A stretch of 64,000 nucleotides of DNA from Mucilaginibacter aquaedulcis (GCF_030409325.1 NZ_JAUFPR010000002.1:124001-188000), one strand, 5' to 3'; shown: positions 17,476 to 27,953, counted from the first letter of the stretch. Notes: generated by a model from the sequence alone, not told the origin. Translations and numbers: made by a program.

Positions 17476-18587
17476 TCCTGCAGTTTGGGTTGTAAATATT
17501 GTTCAAGGTTACTCACTTCGTTTCTTGTTCTTGGTAAACTGCCCGGATAATTTTGCTGTATGTAAGTGATCAGGTTTTCACGGATATAGCAACGCAGGTC
17601 AAAAGCGTTTGATGATGTGCTTGCGCTCATGAGAACCCTTATTTCAATGGTATGCTCCTTTACATCGGTTACCTGTACTACTTTTACACGCTTATCCCAA
17701 AGCGGAGTTTTTACAATGAGCCGTTCAAATTCGTTCCTGATCTCATCAATCGGGATGGTATGATCCATATATAAAAATACAGTGCCCAATATATCGGCCG
17801 ATGTGCGTGTCCAGTTTTGAAATGGTTTCTGGATAAAATAATTTATAGGCAAAATAAGCCTTCGTTCATCCCATATTTTCAAAACCACATAAGTAAGCGT
17901 AATTTCCTCAACGCGTCCCCATTCGCCTTCAACTACCAGTACATCATCTATGCGTATAGGTTGAGTAAAAGCGATCTGAAAACCAGCAAGCAGGTTCCCT
18001 AATGAATTTTGTGCGGCAAAACCAACTATAATACCACCAATACCCACACCGGTTAATAGCCCGGTGCCTATTTTACGCATGCTTTCAAAACTGAGCAGGA
18101 TAATAGCTATGGTTACAAAAACAATGATCACTACCAATAGCTTGCGTAAAAACTGTATCTGGGTGCGTATTTTACGTTCCTTCAGATTATCGGTTTTGCT
18201 TAGATCGTAAGTATGATAAATATAATCTTCCAATATCCTGATGGAGCGTACCAAAATACCCGCAAATGAAATAGTCAATAAAATTTCAACGGTTTTATCA
18301 AGAGGAGTTTGAAATGCTTTAGTCATCCGCATAAACGGAATAAACAGATTTAGTAAAAACAACGGTATAAAATAGGTGATAGCCCGGCCCAGGTTAACTA
18401 TTACCGATCTGAAAAAAGAGTAGGAAGTTTCCTTTTTTGCATATAGTTTAAAAAGTTGAGTAACAATAAATTTGATAATCAGTCCGGCCAGAATGGCTCC
18501 AACGGCAATGATCAGGTTCCAGACAAAGGCAGGAAGGTGGTCGGCAAATTCAAGCAGATTGGCAGGCAACTTATTTTCAATATTCAT
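17472..18587 (-). CDS. MscS-family mechanosensitive ion channel
   Basis: An inner-membrane channel that opens under membrane tension to release solutes during osmotic downshock. It is 371 residues, against 286 for E. coli MscS; the additional N-terminal membrane helices (residues 15-45, 65-90, 100-125 and 150-170) explain the difference. The pore-lining segment and beta-domain entry are recognisable: GVGIGGIIVGFAAQNSLGNL, then FTQPIRIDDVLVVEGEWGRV and EITLTYVVLKIWDERRLILP. Transcribed alone on the minus strand, divergent from the second tetR. Gating properties cannot be inferred. Confidence 0.92.
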   Translation of the reverse strand: MNIENKLPANLLEFADHLPAFVWNLIIAVGAILAGLIIKFIVTQLFKLYAKKETSYSFFRSVIVNLGRAITYFIPLFLLNLFIPFMRMTKAFQTPLDKTVEILLTISFAGILVRSIRILEDYIYHTYDLSKTDNLKERKIRTQIQFLRKLLVVIIVFVTIAIILLSFESMRKIGTGLLTGVGIGGIIVGFAAQNSLGNLLAGFQIAFTQPIRIDDVLVVEGEWGRVEEITLTYVVLKIWDERRLILPINYFIQKPFQNWTRTSADILGTVFLYMDHTIPIDEIRNEFERLIVKTPLWDKRVKVVQVTDVKEHTIEIRVLMSASTSSNAFDLRCYIRENLITYIQQNYPGSLPRTRNEVSNLEQYLQPKLQD

Positions 18588-18698
18588 AGTATATGTTTTA
18601 TATAAATCTATATCTAAAAATAGTTGGAATGTAAAATTGTTTTGCTAATCATCAATGTAAAGCATGTTGATACATATATTTATAGAATTTTTGATAGT

Positions 18699-18739
18699 TT
18701 TGTTAAAAAAGTCAGGAATTTAGTTTTGACTTTTAAAGT
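18699..18739 (+). promoter_or_regulatory. Promoter and possible operator of the second tetR
   Basis: TTTG (18699-18702), an 18-nt spacer and TAGTTTTG (18721-18728) form a good promoter. AAAAGTCA (18707-18714) and TGACTTTT (18727-18734) are exact inverted repeats flanking the -7 box, and ACTTTTAAAGT (18729-18739) is a second palindrome. Twelve nt (18720-18731) are identical to the first tetR promoter (10198-10209). Confidence 0.6.
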
Positions 18740-18756
18740 TTATATAATTTTTAGTA

Positions 18757-19374
18757 ATGGCTGCAGGCAATGACCATCAGGATATAAAAAGAGAGAAGAT
18801 TTTAGAAGCCTCTCATCAACGGTTTTTACATTATGGTTATTCAAAAACAACCATGAATGAAATTGCCGGCGATTTATCTATGTCAAAGGCGCTCCTGTAT
18901 TATTACTTCCCGGATAAAAGCCAGCTTTACATTGCTGTAATGCGTAAGTTAGCCAATGATTATCTGAAAGTTTTAGAAGACCATTTAGATACTTTTAAAA
19001 ACCTCAAAGAAGCTTTCGTTTTCCAGATTAATATTCACCATGATTTTATTGTAAGAAATTATAATTTCTTTGATTTTTTCAGGCTTAATGAACAAAATCT
19101 TCCTGATACCATATGGGAAATTGTAGGGCAGGTTCATTCAGCTGAATTAACTTTATTAAGCAAAGCTGTAAAAACTGAAGTTGAACGCGGCTCTATTAAA
19201 CCAGTTGAAAATCCGGACGAACTGGTTGACCTGTTGCTTGATGCCCTGCATGGAATAAGGGTAGGAGCAGTTTCTCAGAAGAAAACAAACTTTCCGCGTA
19301 AAGAGCATTTAGATGAGATACACGACAAAAAACTTTTGTTGATTGATATTTTTATAAAGGGCTTAATGTACTAA
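18757..19374 (+). CDS. TetR/AcrR-family transcriptional regulator
   Basis: A 205-residue regulator with an N-terminal helix-turn-helix at about residues 10-57 (TTMNEIAGDLSMSKALLYYYF) and a helical C-terminal domain of unknown ligand. It is a single-gene unit between the divergent mscS-like gene and a strong terminator. No target is obvious nearby: the convergent glucan operon begins 8 kb away, and the divergent mscS-like gene is the nearest candidate besides itself. Its promoter shares AGTCA half-sites with the other tetR promoter in the window. Confidence 0.9.
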   Translation: MAAGNDHQDIKREKILEASHQRFLHYGYSKTTMNEIAGDLSMSKALLYYYFPDKSQLYIAVMRKLANDYLKVLEDHLDTFKNLKEAFVFQINIHHDFIVRNYNFFDFFRLNEQNLPDTIWEIVGQVHSAELTLLSKAVKTEVERGSIKPVENPDELVDLLLDALHGIRVGAVSQKKTNFPRKEHLDEIHDKKLLLIDIFIKGLMY

Positions 19375-19543
19375 GCCTTAATTACAGTCAATAATTGGTC
19401 AAAATATTGGTATTCAGTACCAAGCCGTAATATTATAGTTACATTTGAGCCTGCAAATGATTTAACGGGGTTTAAATGAATCCCACTGAATTTTTTAAAG
19501 AAAACTTCCTATTAAATAGAGGTGATTGTTTTAGAGTGATTTG

Positions 19544-19575
19544 GCAGAATGGATTTACATCCATTCTGCTTTTTT
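19544..19575 (+). terminator. Terminator of the second tetR
   Basis: GCAGAATGGAT (19544-19554) pairs perfectly with ATCCATTCTGC (19559-19569) around TTAC and is followed by six T. The T-run suits plus-strand transcription; it also lies just beyond the treY-malQ stop. Confidence 0.9.
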
Positions 19576-19597
19576 ATGTTTGATCATTAACCTTATC

Positions 19598-22500
19598 TCA
19601 AATGCGATTAAAGAACTTCATTTGTTTTACTAACCATTTTTCAATTTTTGGGGTGATAGCATCGGCCGAAAGGCGCCAGGTCCAGTTACCATTGGTTGAT
19701 GATGGAATGTTCATCCTGTTGGTTTCATCCAATCCTAAAATATCCTGTATCGGGATTATGACAATATCCGCTACTGAGCCAAAACATAATTCGGCTAATT
19801 TTTTATGAATGTTATCTGCCTTTACTTTACCACCCACATAATTTTTTAACCGTTTTCTATCTTCCTTGTTGGTGTCATGCGTGTACCAACCTTGTATAGT
19901 ATTATTATCATGGGTACCGGTGTAGGCAACAGAATTTTGAGCATGATTGTAGGGAGTATGTACTGATACAGGCATATCATCGCCAAATGCAAATTGCATT
20001 ACACGCATCCCAGGTAAATTAAACAGATCACGCAGCTGGTATACATCAGGTGTTATCTCGCCCAAATCTTCTGCAACAAATGGAAGATCGCCAAGCTCTT
20101 TTTTAACGGTTTTAAAAAAGTTAGCTCCAGGTCCAGGCTGCCAGGTTCCGTTAATAGCTGTAGATTCTCCGGCGGTAACTTCCCAATATTTGCTGAATGC
20201 CCTGAAATGGTCTAAACGCAAGAGATCAAAATATTCCATGTTGCGGCGCATGCGGTTAAACCACCATTGATAACCGGTTTGTTTCAGCGTTTCCCAATTA
20301 AAAACAGGCATGCCCCATAGTTGCCCGTCGGAGTTAAAATAATCAGGCGGCACACCAGCAACATGTGTCATTTCTCCATTGTTGTTTAATTTAAAAAGTT
20401 CAGGGTTTGCCCAAACATCCACAGAATCATAGCTCACATAAAAAGGAATGTCGCCGTAAAGTTTTATACCAAAGTTATTGGCATAAGTTTTTAATGTTAA
20501 CCACTGTTTACTAAAAAGCCACTGTTGCCATTTGATATTATCAAGTTCCAATGCTTTTTCTTTGCCAAATAAAGTTAGTGTTTTGGTATCTCGCTTTTTA
20601 TAAGCCACTGGCCATTCATACCATGCTTTTCCTTTTTGATCGGCCTTAATGACCTCGTAAAGCGCGAAATCATCCAGCCAATAAGCTTGCTGCTGTTTAA
20701 AGTTGAGAAATGAAGTGTTCAGATGCTCATTATCTAATTCCTTAAAATTACGATAAGCCATACCCAATAAGATTTTGCGTATAGCTATTGCCTCTTTATA
20801 ATCAGCCTGCCTGTCATGTATCAGCTTGTTTTTTTCCAAATCTTCTGTGCTTAACAACCCATCACCAACCAGATCTTCTGGGCTGATAAACAACGTATTT
20901 GCAGCCATGCTTGATCTTGAGCTATAGGGTGAATAGCCGTTTGCTTCTTCTATAGGATTAAACGGCAGCATTTGCCAATATTTTTGCCGGGTTCTGTATA
21001 AAAAGTCGACAAATTTACGCGCTTCTGGTCCTGCATCGCCTATACCAAATGCGGAAGGAAGAGAGGTTATATGCATCAAGATACCGGCACCTCGAATATT
21101 TGGCGATGATGAGGATTTAAGCAATGCGAGTGGAAAATTTTTAAAAATATAACTAACAGCGATACTTTCCAGATCGGTAGATTTGGCACCGCTTAGTAAA
21201 TTGCTCCAATTTAAGGGTGCCTCTGCAGGGAGCATAATCCGGGTATTTTCCCAATCAATAGCATTAGGTTTACTGCTATCGGTATTAATTTGTGCCAAAT
21301 GTAAGGGCAGGGCCACCACGTACCAGTCATGTTTATAATAACGGGCATAAGCCAATATATTTTCCTTATATTTTCCCTTAACCTTTAGCGGAATATACGC
21401 TCGCTTTTCAAACGTTTCAGTATCATTTTTGCGCTCATTAAAAAGTAATTGCGTGAGCCAAAGGTTAATATTAGCATTATAACGATCTGGCCACAAGGTA
21501 CTAATGGAGTTTATTTTTGCCGACAATAATTCATTTAAGCTTTGGGCACGGGCTTCGTAATCAACCAAACGACGGTTGTCGGGGTCAACCATGCTCAGAT
21601 CCCAAAATTCGGTTCCCTGGTAAACGTCAGGAACGCCAGGGCAAGTAAACTTTAGTAATGTTTGCGACAGGTCGTTGATGATACCGTAATCGGCCACTGT
21701 AGCATGAAGCTGGCGAAAACTTTTCATAAACTCACTTTGAGATTTGAGCAAGCCGCTTACAAATTTCTTGCAGCTTTCCTCATAAACTTCATTAGGTTCT
21801 GCCCATTGGGTATGCAGCTTGGCTTCACGCAGGCCTTTGATCAGGTAATCTTCCATCCGCTGATGAAAGTCATCTTTTTCGCCAGGCATGGGGTAGCTGC
21901 TTATGATGGTTTGGTATATCAAATACTCATCATTGGCATCAGGTACACCATCAGTTTTATGTTCGCTATTGATGTTTTGCCAGTGTTTAACTGTATCTAA
22001 CCAGTTTTGTGCTATATCTGTAAGCACATTGAGCCGGGCGCGGGTTCCTTCTCCGCGCTTGGTGTCATGGGTGGCAGTGGCATTCATGGATAATGGCCAT
22101 AGTTTCTGCCTGTTTCCCATAAGCTCATGAAATTCGTTCACTGGCAAACCAAAGGTTTTTGGAGTATCACCAACCTCGTTGTGACCAATAAAACGATCAT
22201 AGGTATACATAAGGGTATCCTCTACACCTTTTGCCATCAGCGGCCCTGTAAACTGCATACAGCGCAGATAAAAATGTAGTGATCGCTGCTCATATTCTGA
22301 AGGGCGGCCTTCCTGGATGAGAACGTTTTCAATGAGTGTAGCTGTTTCTTCCAGATCAGGCTTGGCATCCCGGATGCTCTTAAAGATAGATTGGATCGCC
22401 TGTTGTTCATACTCCGGCAAAGGCTCCTGGTTACCATAGTACCTGTAAACCGGGCACCTGATCAAAAATTCGGCAATTACGGTTTTTATTTCTTCCGGTT

Positions 22501-23794
22501 TAGCTTTGCTATTATCTATAAGTTCCAGATCATAAAACAACTGATACAGGTTTTCAAGCTCGCCGGCCATGTGCTCATGCAATATCAGCGATTTCTTTTT
22601 GAGTATAGCCTGTGATATGGATGTTTGATCGGTAACAAGATCCTTGTAAAAGTCGGCAAACAGTTTTTTGCTTTCTGTTTGCGTGAATAGATTATTAGCT
22701 ATGGCAAGGAAATCATACCCGGTGCTACCCTGAACAGGCCAGTTTTCGGGAAAGGTTTCACCATCCTCCAATATTTTTTCAACTACGATATAGGTTTCGG
22801 GCCCTGCGAGCTCGCGTAAACGCTGCAGGTACATGGTTGGATCATACAAACCGTCGATATGATCTAAACGCAACCCTTGAATAATGACCTGATCTAAAAG
22901 AGTTTTAATAAGCTTATGACATTCATCAAACACCTCAGGTATTTGCATATTAAGGCATATCAGCCCATTAACTGTGAAAAAGCGGCGGTAATTGATCTGC
23001 TTTTCAGTTTCCTGCCAGTAACATAGCTGATAGTATTGCTCGTCCGATATTTTTTGAATTAATAGAGGTTGGTTGTTAACCAGATCAATACACTTTTTTA
23101 AATATTTTTTAGTTAAGGCCTGTTTGTGTAAGGATTCGAGTTGCTGTTTTAATTCTTCAAATCTGATGTTGTAGGCTTTAATAGCATCGGCCTGGTGTAG
23201 TTCTTTGGCCTCATCAATAAGTTGATTGATCGCCCGGGGCCTGTCGGTTAACACCACTTGCAAAATGGTTATGTATGCCTGAAGGTTTAAAGGGTAATGC
23301 TGATCTGCATAAGTAAATACGAACTGATTGTTCCTGAAGTCAATTTTTATTTGACCATTATTCATTGCCTCTTCAAAAGTTACGCCTAAAAATGGAACCA
23401 TTAGGCGGCTGTTGTATATGGGGGCCGACCAAATAATATCAAAAAAATCAATAAATTCTGAACGATGCCCTTTCTCCAACACATCCATCAACCATAGATT
23501 ATTTTGATGAAAGGCCATGTGGTTGGGCACAATATCCTGAAGCCAGCCTATATTATACTTTTTAAGAATTTGGCTGATGCTTTTAAGTTCATCCAATGTG
23601 CCAATTTCGGGGTTGATGTTTAGCGGATTTACCACATCGTAACCATGGGTGCTTCCGGGTGTGGCTTCAAAAATAGGCGAGGCATATATGGTACTTACTC
23701 CTAAACGCTTTAAGTATGGGATGATGCGTTTAAAGTGTTTAAAGGTAAAATCCTTATTAAACTGTATGCGGTAAGTACCAACTGGGCTATGCAT
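19598..23794 (-). CDS. Malto-oligosyltrehalose synthase fused to 4-alpha-glucanotransferase
   Basis: A 1398-residue fusion of two complete enzymes. Residues 1 to about 880 are TreY, which isomerises the reducing-end alpha-1,4 bond of a maltodextrin to alpha,alpha-1,1; visible motifs are DIVPNHMAFHQNN, the nucleophile region GLRLDHIDGLYDP, YIVVEKILEDGE and ATHDTKRGEGTRARLNVL. From about residue 900 to the end is MalQ (amylomaltase): RGAGILMHITSLPSAFGIGD, WQMLPFNPI, the nucleophile in LLRLDHFRAF, the acid in FVAEDLGE and the stabiliser in THDNNTIQGWY. Both catalytic triads look intact and no stop or frameshift separates them. It is last in the glgX-treZ operon and overlaps treZ by 8 nt. MalQ activity could lengthen the short oligosaccharides that TreY uses poorly. 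Confidence 0.93.
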   Translation of the reverse strand: MHSPVGTYRIQFNKDFTFKHFKRIIPYLKRLGVSTIYASPIFEATPGSTHGYDVVNPLNINPEIGTLDELKSISQILKKYNIGWLQDIVPNHMAFHQNNLWLMDVLEKGHRSEFIDFFDIIWSAPIYNSRLMVPFLGVTFEEAMNNGQIKIDFRNNQFVFTYADQHYPLNLQAYITILQVVLTDRPRAINQLIDEAKELHQADAIKAYNIRFEELKQQLESLHKQALTKKYLKKCIDLVNNQPLLIQKISDEQYYQLCYWQETEKQINYRRFFTVNGLICLNMQIPEVFDECHKLIKTLLDQVIIQGLRLDHIDGLYDPTMYLQRLRELAGPETYIVVEKILEDGETFPENWPVQGSTGYDFLAIANNLFTQTESKKLFADFYKDLVTDQTSISQAILKKKSLILHEHMAGELENLYQLFYDLELIDNSKAKPEEIKTVIAEFLIRCPVYRYYGNQEPLPEYEQQAIQSIFKSIRDAKPDLEETATLIENVLIQEGRPSEYEQRSLHFYLRCMQFTGPLMAKGVEDTLMYTYDRFIGHNEVGDTPKTFGLPVNEFHELMGNRQKLWPLSMNATATHDTKRGEGTRARLNVLTDIAQNWLDTVKHWQNINSEHKTDGVPDANDEYLIYQTIISSYPMPGEKDDFHQRMEDYLIKGLREAKLHTQWAEPNEVYEESCKKFVSGLLKSQSEFMKSFRQLHATVADYGIINDLSQTLLKFTCPGVPDVYQGTEFWDLSMVDPDNRRLVDYEARAQSLNELLSAKINSISTLWPDRYNANINLWLTQLLFNERKNDTETFEKRAYIPLKVKGKYKENILAYARYYKHDWYVVALPLHLAQINTDSSKPNAIDWENTRIMLPAEAPLNWSNLLSGAKSTDLESIAVSYIFKNFPLALLKSSSSPNIRGAGILMHITSLPSAFGIGDAGPEARKFVDFLYRTRQKYWQMLPFNPIEEANGYSPYSSRSSMAANTLFISPEDLVGDGLLSTEDLEKNKLIHDRQADYKEAIAIRKILLGMAYRNFKELDNEHLNTSFLNFKQQQAYWLDDFALYEVIKADQKGKAWYEWPVAYKKRDTKTLTLFGKEKALELDNIKWQQWLFSKQWLTLKTYANNFGIKLYGDIPFYVSYDSVDVWANPELFKLNNNGEMTHVAGVPPDYFNSDGQLWGMPVFNWETLKQTGYQWWFNRMRRNMEYFDLLRLDHFRAFSKYWEVTAGESTAINGTWQPGPGANFFKTVKKELGDLPFVAEDLGEITPDVYQLRDLFNLPGMRVMQFAFGDDMPVSVHTPYNHAQNSVAYTGTHDNNTIQGWYTHDTNKEDRKRLKNYVGGKVKADNIHKKLAELCFGSVADIVIIPIQDILGLDETNRMNIPSSTNGNWTWRLSADAITPKIEKWLVKQMKFFNRI

Positions 23795-25625
23795 GATATT
23801 GCGTATATAATAATATAGATTCGGGGCACAATTTTAATTCTTCACCGGTACTTATGATCGGAGAGGAGGCAAGCGGCCCGTTCCATTTTGGCTCTGCAGA
23901 ATCAAAAAGCTTTTGCCACTGATTGATATCATCAGGTACTATTACCGTTTGATTTTGAGCCGAGAAGTTGAGAAAACAAATGAGTTGCTGGCCCTCTGTC
24001 CACCGTTGAATTTGCAGGGTGTTGGTTAGGATATCAACTCCAACGCTCATGTTTTCACGGTTAAGTGTCTTCAAGGCAGGCTGATGCTTACGTAACCGGA
24101 TAAGGGTTTTATAATACTCCAGCATAGTTTGGTGAGGCTCCTGATTGATGTTGGCCCAGTTGAGTTTAGAACGCTGAAAGGTTTCTACAGCTTGCGGGTC
24201 AGGTGCTTCGCCTTTTATATGGAAATCTGCAAACTCTGCTTTTCTACCTTTTCTCACCGCTTTGATTAATTCCTCATCTGAGTGGCTTACGAAAAACTGA
24301 AACGGGTTGGATTCGCTTCTCTCTTCGCCCATAAAAAGCAATGGTAAAAACGGACTGATCATTACAGACGCGGCCATTAGTTTTTGCATTTCAAAACTGA
24401 ATAATTGGCTTGAGCGCTCACCCAGCATACGGTTACCTACCTGATCGTGATTTTGGGAGAATACAACAAAGCGTTTCCCATCAATACCTTTTGTAGAGGT
24501 ACCAAATGTTTTTTGTCGTTGTTCGGAATATTGACCATGATACACATAAGCGTTCTGGTAAGCATTAGCAAGATCCTCAATACCATTAAAATCTGTATAA
24601 TACCCGTTTCTTTCTCCGCCGGCAGTTACACGCAGTGCATGATGAAACTCATCGGTCCATTGGGCGTTCATGCCATAGCCCCCTTTATCGACAGGAGTAA
24701 TAAATCGCGAATTATTTAAGTCGCATTCAACCACCAGGTAATAATTTTTTTCGCTTTGTGTCATCAATTCATTAACCCGTTCGCTTATTTCCTGTAAAAT
24801 ATGCTTTGGGCTGAGGTCCTTAATGGCATGTACGGCGTCCATGCGTAACGCATCTATATGAAAATCGCGGAACCACATCAAAACATTCTCAATAAAATAC
24901 CGCCTTACTTCATCGCTGCCGGCATCATCAAAATTGATGGCGCTACCCCAGGGAGTTTGATATTTGTCGGTAAAATAGGGCCCAAACTGACCTACGTAGT
25001 TTCCTTCGGGGCCAAAATGGTTATAAACCACATCTAAAACCACAGCAAGTCCTTTATTATGGCAACTATTGACCAATTGCTGCAAACCTTGAGGGCCTCC
25101 GTAACTGTTTTGAACCGCGAACGGAAACACACCATCATAGCCCCAGTTTCTTTCTCCCGGAAACTGAGCTACCGGCATAATTTCAATAGCAGTGATACCC
25201 AGCTCAATCAGGTAATCAAGCTGGTTCTCAATATCTTTAAAGGTGCCACCAGTAGTAAAGGTACCGGTGTGTAATTCATAAAAAATATAATCGGCAAGGG
25301 GAATGTTTTGCCATTGGCTATCTGTCCAGTTAAAAGCGTTTACATCAAAAGCCTCAGAGGGGCCATGGACGCCCTCTGGTTGCGAAAGTGAAGCCGGATC
25401 GGGTAGTGGTTTACCGTTTATTTCAAACCGATACTGATCGCCAGGTTTAATTTGATCTGTATTTAAAGACCAATAGCCGTGTTCGTCCTTATCTAAAGGT
25501 AGCATTTGTACTTCCAGTTTAATAGAAATTAGTTCTGCTTTTGGCGACCATACCCTTACCTCAGCAATACCAGAATTATTAAAACTAACACCGATTGACC
25601 TGTTATTGATGCTTAGTGCCTCCAT
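23787..25625 (-). CDS. treZ: Malto-oligosyltrehalose trehalohydrolase
   Basis: Hydrolyses the bond next to the trehalosyl end made by TreY, releasing trehalose. The 612-residue protein has an N-terminal CBM48-like domain (about 8-90) and a GH13 barrel: MPVAQFPGERNWGYDGVFPF typifies TreZ, the nucleophile is in ALRMDAVHAIKDLSP, the acid in YYLVVECDLNNSRF and the stabiliser in FSQNHDQVGNRMLGERSS. Branching enzyme GlgB is the main alternative, but the GNRMLGER motif and the TreY neighbour favour TreZ. It overlaps glgX by 23 nt upstream and the treY-malQ fusion by 8 nt downstream, so the three are translationally coupled. Confidence 0.95.
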   Translation of the reverse strand: MEALSINNRSIGVSFNNSGIAEVRVWSPKAELISIKLEVQMLPLDKDEHGYWSLNTDQIKPGDQYRFEINGKPLPDPASLSQPEGVHGPSEAFDVNAFNWTDSQWQNIPLADYIFYELHTGTFTTGGTFKDIENQLDYLIELGITAIEIMPVAQFPGERNWGYDGVFPFAVQNSYGGPQGLQQLVNSCHNKGLAVVLDVVYNHFGPEGNYVGQFGPYFTDKYQTPWGSAINFDDAGSDEVRRYFIENVLMWFRDFHIDALRMDAVHAIKDLSPKHILQEISERVNELMTQSEKNYYLVVECDLNNSRFITPVDKGGYGMNAQWTDEFHHALRVTAGGERNGYYTDFNGIEDLANAYQNAYVYHGQYSEQRQKTFGTSTKGIDGKRFVVFSQNHDQVGNRMLGERSSQLFSFEMQKLMAASVMISPFLPLLFMGEERSESNPFQFFVSHSDEELIKAVRKGRKAEFADFHIKGEAPDPQAVETFQRSKLNWANINQEPHQTMLEYYKTLIRLRKHQPALKTLNRENMSVGVDILTNTLQIQRWTEGQQLICFLNFSAQNQTVIVPDDINQWQKLFDSAEPKWNGPLASSPIISTGEELKLCPESILLYTQYHA

Positions 25626-27747
25626 TGTGTATCAATTGATGTTGAAGTAATACAACCGATCTGCCCGATACCTGAATGGTATCCTCAGCTTTATACTGAC
25701 CAATAACCTCATTAGCGGTATTTTTACAGGTATCAATCAACAGATCCCAATCCTGAGCATATTCGCTTTTGGGCAATTTGTATTTCAATGGCTGATCGTG
25801 CGCGTTGAAAATAATGTAGAAACTGTCGTCCACAACCTTATTTCCTTCGGCGTTAACGGTATGTAAACCTAATCCGTTTAAAAAAACAGCTATAGATTTT
25901 GCAAAATCATGTGACCAGTTATCTTCAGTCATTTCAGAACCATCGGGTAAAAACCAGGCAATATCGGCAACATCCCCCTTAACAGATTCGCCTTTAAACC
26001 AGTTTTTGCGTGAAAAGGCAGCGTGTTCTTTCCTCAATTGAATCAGTTTCCGGGTAAATTCATGAAGATCTTTATCCATGCTTTCCCAGTTGATCCATGA
26101 AATTTCGTTGTCCTGGCAGTAAGAGTTATTATTACCCTGCTGTGTGCGGCTCATTTCGTCGCCCGCAACCATCATGGGCACACCTTGCGACAGGAAAAGC
26201 GTTGTTAAAAAATTCCTCTTTTGCCGGGCCCTTAGTTTATTAATGAGCTCATCATCTGTTGGGCCTTCAACGCCACAGTTCCATGAACGGTTATGGCTTT
26301 CACCGTCATTATTATCCTCGCCATTGGCTTCGTTATGCTTTTCGTTGTATGATACCAGATCGTTCAGGGTAAAACCATCATGCGCAGTGATAAAGTTGAT
26401 ACTGGCCGACGGCCGACGGTATGATTTATATAGATCGGAGCTTCCAGTGATCCGGTCGGCAAATTCTGCCAGCATACTTTCAGTCCCGCTCCAATAATCA
26501 CGGATACTATCGCGGTATTTGCCGTTCCATTCTGCCCATCCCGAGGGAAACTTACCTACCTGGTAGCCGCCCTCGCCAAGGTCCCAGGGTTCGGCTATCA
26601 ATTTCACCTGCGATATGGTAGGGTCCTGATGAATAATATCAAAGAACGCGCTCAGACGATTTACCTCGTGCAGCTCACGTGCCAGGGTAGCGGCAAGGTC
26701 AAAACGGAAACCATCAACATGCATATCAATTATCCAGTAACGCAGGCTATCCATCATTAAACGCAGCACGTTGGGCAAATTGGCATTAAGCGTATTGCCT
26801 GTACCAGTGTAATCCATATAAAATCTTTTATCCTCCGTAAGGCGATAATAAGAAACGTTATCTATACCTCTGAATGATAGGGTTGGCCCAAGCTGGCTGC
26901 CTTCGCCTGTATGGTTATACACCACGTCAAGAATTACCTCAATGCCTGCCTTATGCAGCTCTTTAACCATGTTTTTAAACTCGTTTACCTGTTCGCCAAG
27001 TACACCACCTGATGCATAACGGGCATCAGGGGCAAAAAAGCCAATGGTATTGTAGCCCCAATAATTGGTAAGCCCTTTATCAGCCAGATGCCTGTCTGAT
27101 AAGAAATGATGAACCGGCATTAACTCAATTGATGAAATGCCCAGATCTTTCAGATAATTTATAGTTACCGGGTGAGCTATACCCGCGTAAGTTCCCCTGA
27201 TCTCTTCAGGTATTTCCGGATGCAGCTTGGTGAAGCCTTTTACATGAGCCTCATATATTACAGTGTTGTAGTACTCAATTTTAGGGCTTTTATCATTTTC
27301 CCAATCAAAATTATGATCAATCACGACCGATTTGGGTACAAAGGCGGCATTGTCTGTTTTGCTAAAACTCAAATCTTCATCGGGGTTGCCAAGTTCATAA
27401 CCAAATAAGGAATCGTCCCAGTTTACAGTTCCTGCAATTGCTTTTGCATAAGGATCAACCAGTAATTTATTGGGGTTAAAACGATGCCCGTTTTCTGGTT
27501 CATATGGTCCATCAACGCGAAATCCATATAACTGCCCGGGTTTTAAGCCCGGTATATAAATATGCCAGGTAAGGTCGGTACATTCTGTTAATGGTATCCG
27601 CTCTGATTCAACCTCATCTTCTGCAGTATTAAAAAGGCAAATTTCTACGCCAGTAGCATTTTCAGAATAAAGCGTAAAGTTTACGCCTTCGCCATCCCAG
27701 GTAGCACCCAGGGGAAATGGTTTTCCGGGATATGTTGTTATTTTCAT
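25603..27747 (-). CDS. glgX: Glycogen debranching enzyme GlgX
   Basis: Cleaves alpha-1,6 branches of glycogen or limit dextrin to give linear maltodextrins. The 714-residue protein has an N-terminal CBM48 (PFPLGATWDGEGVNFTLYSE, residues 11-30) and a GH13 isoamylase-type barrel: nucleophile in HVDGFRFDLAATLARE, acid in KLIAEPWDLGEGGYQ, stabiliser in NFITAHDGFTLNDLVSYNEK. The PMMVAGDEMSRTQQGNNNSY segment is typical of GlgX/TreX. As the first gene of the operon it would supply chains to the TreY-MalQ/TreZ pair. TreX of trehalose operons is the same family, so treX is an equally valid name. Confidence 0.94.
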   Translation of the reverse strand: MKITTYPGKPFPLGATWDGEGVNFTLYSENATGVEICLFNTAEDEVESERIPLTECTDLTWHIYIPGLKPGQLYGFRVDGPYEPENGHRFNPNKLLVDPYAKAIAGTVNWDDSLFGYELGNPDEDLSFSKTDNAAFVPKSVVIDHNFDWENDKSPKIEYYNTVIYEAHVKGFTKLHPEIPEEIRGTYAGIAHPVTINYLKDLGISSIELMPVHHFLSDRHLADKGLTNYWGYNTIGFFAPDARYASGGVLGEQVNEFKNMVKELHKAGIEVILDVVYNHTGEGSQLGPTLSFRGIDNVSYYRLTEDKRFYMDYTGTGNTLNANLPNVLRLMMDSLRYWIIDMHVDGFRFDLAATLARELHEVNRLSAFFDIIHQDPTISQVKLIAEPWDLGEGGYQVGKFPSGWAEWNGKYRDSIRDYWSGTESMLAEFADRITGSSDLYKSYRRPSASINFITAHDGFTLNDLVSYNEKHNEANGEDNNDGESHNRSWNCGVEGPTDDELINKLRARQKRNFLTTLFLSQGVPMMVAGDEMSRTQQGNNNSYCQDNEISWINWESMDKDLHEFTRKLIQLRKEHAAFSRKNWFKGESVKGDVADIAWFLPDGSEMTEDNWSHDFAKSIAVFLNGLGLHTVNAEGNKVVDDSFYIIFNAHDQPLKYKLPKSEYAQDWDLLIDTCKNTANEVIGQYKAEDTIQVSGRSVVLLQHQLIHNGGTKHQ

Positions 27748-27953
27748 AAGTGTTCAGGTAAATATGTCCTTGTAATTCTCTACACTTCAAATTGAAATAC
27801 AGACGAATTGTTTTGTACCTAATGAATTTTTGTGTTAACGGATGATCAGGTGCAAGCCTGGAAAAATGAAAATTTGTAATTAAGGTTTGTTAATAAATAA
27901 TTGATTTGTATTTGATTATATGTAGATTTATATATCTAAACCAATTAAATCCA

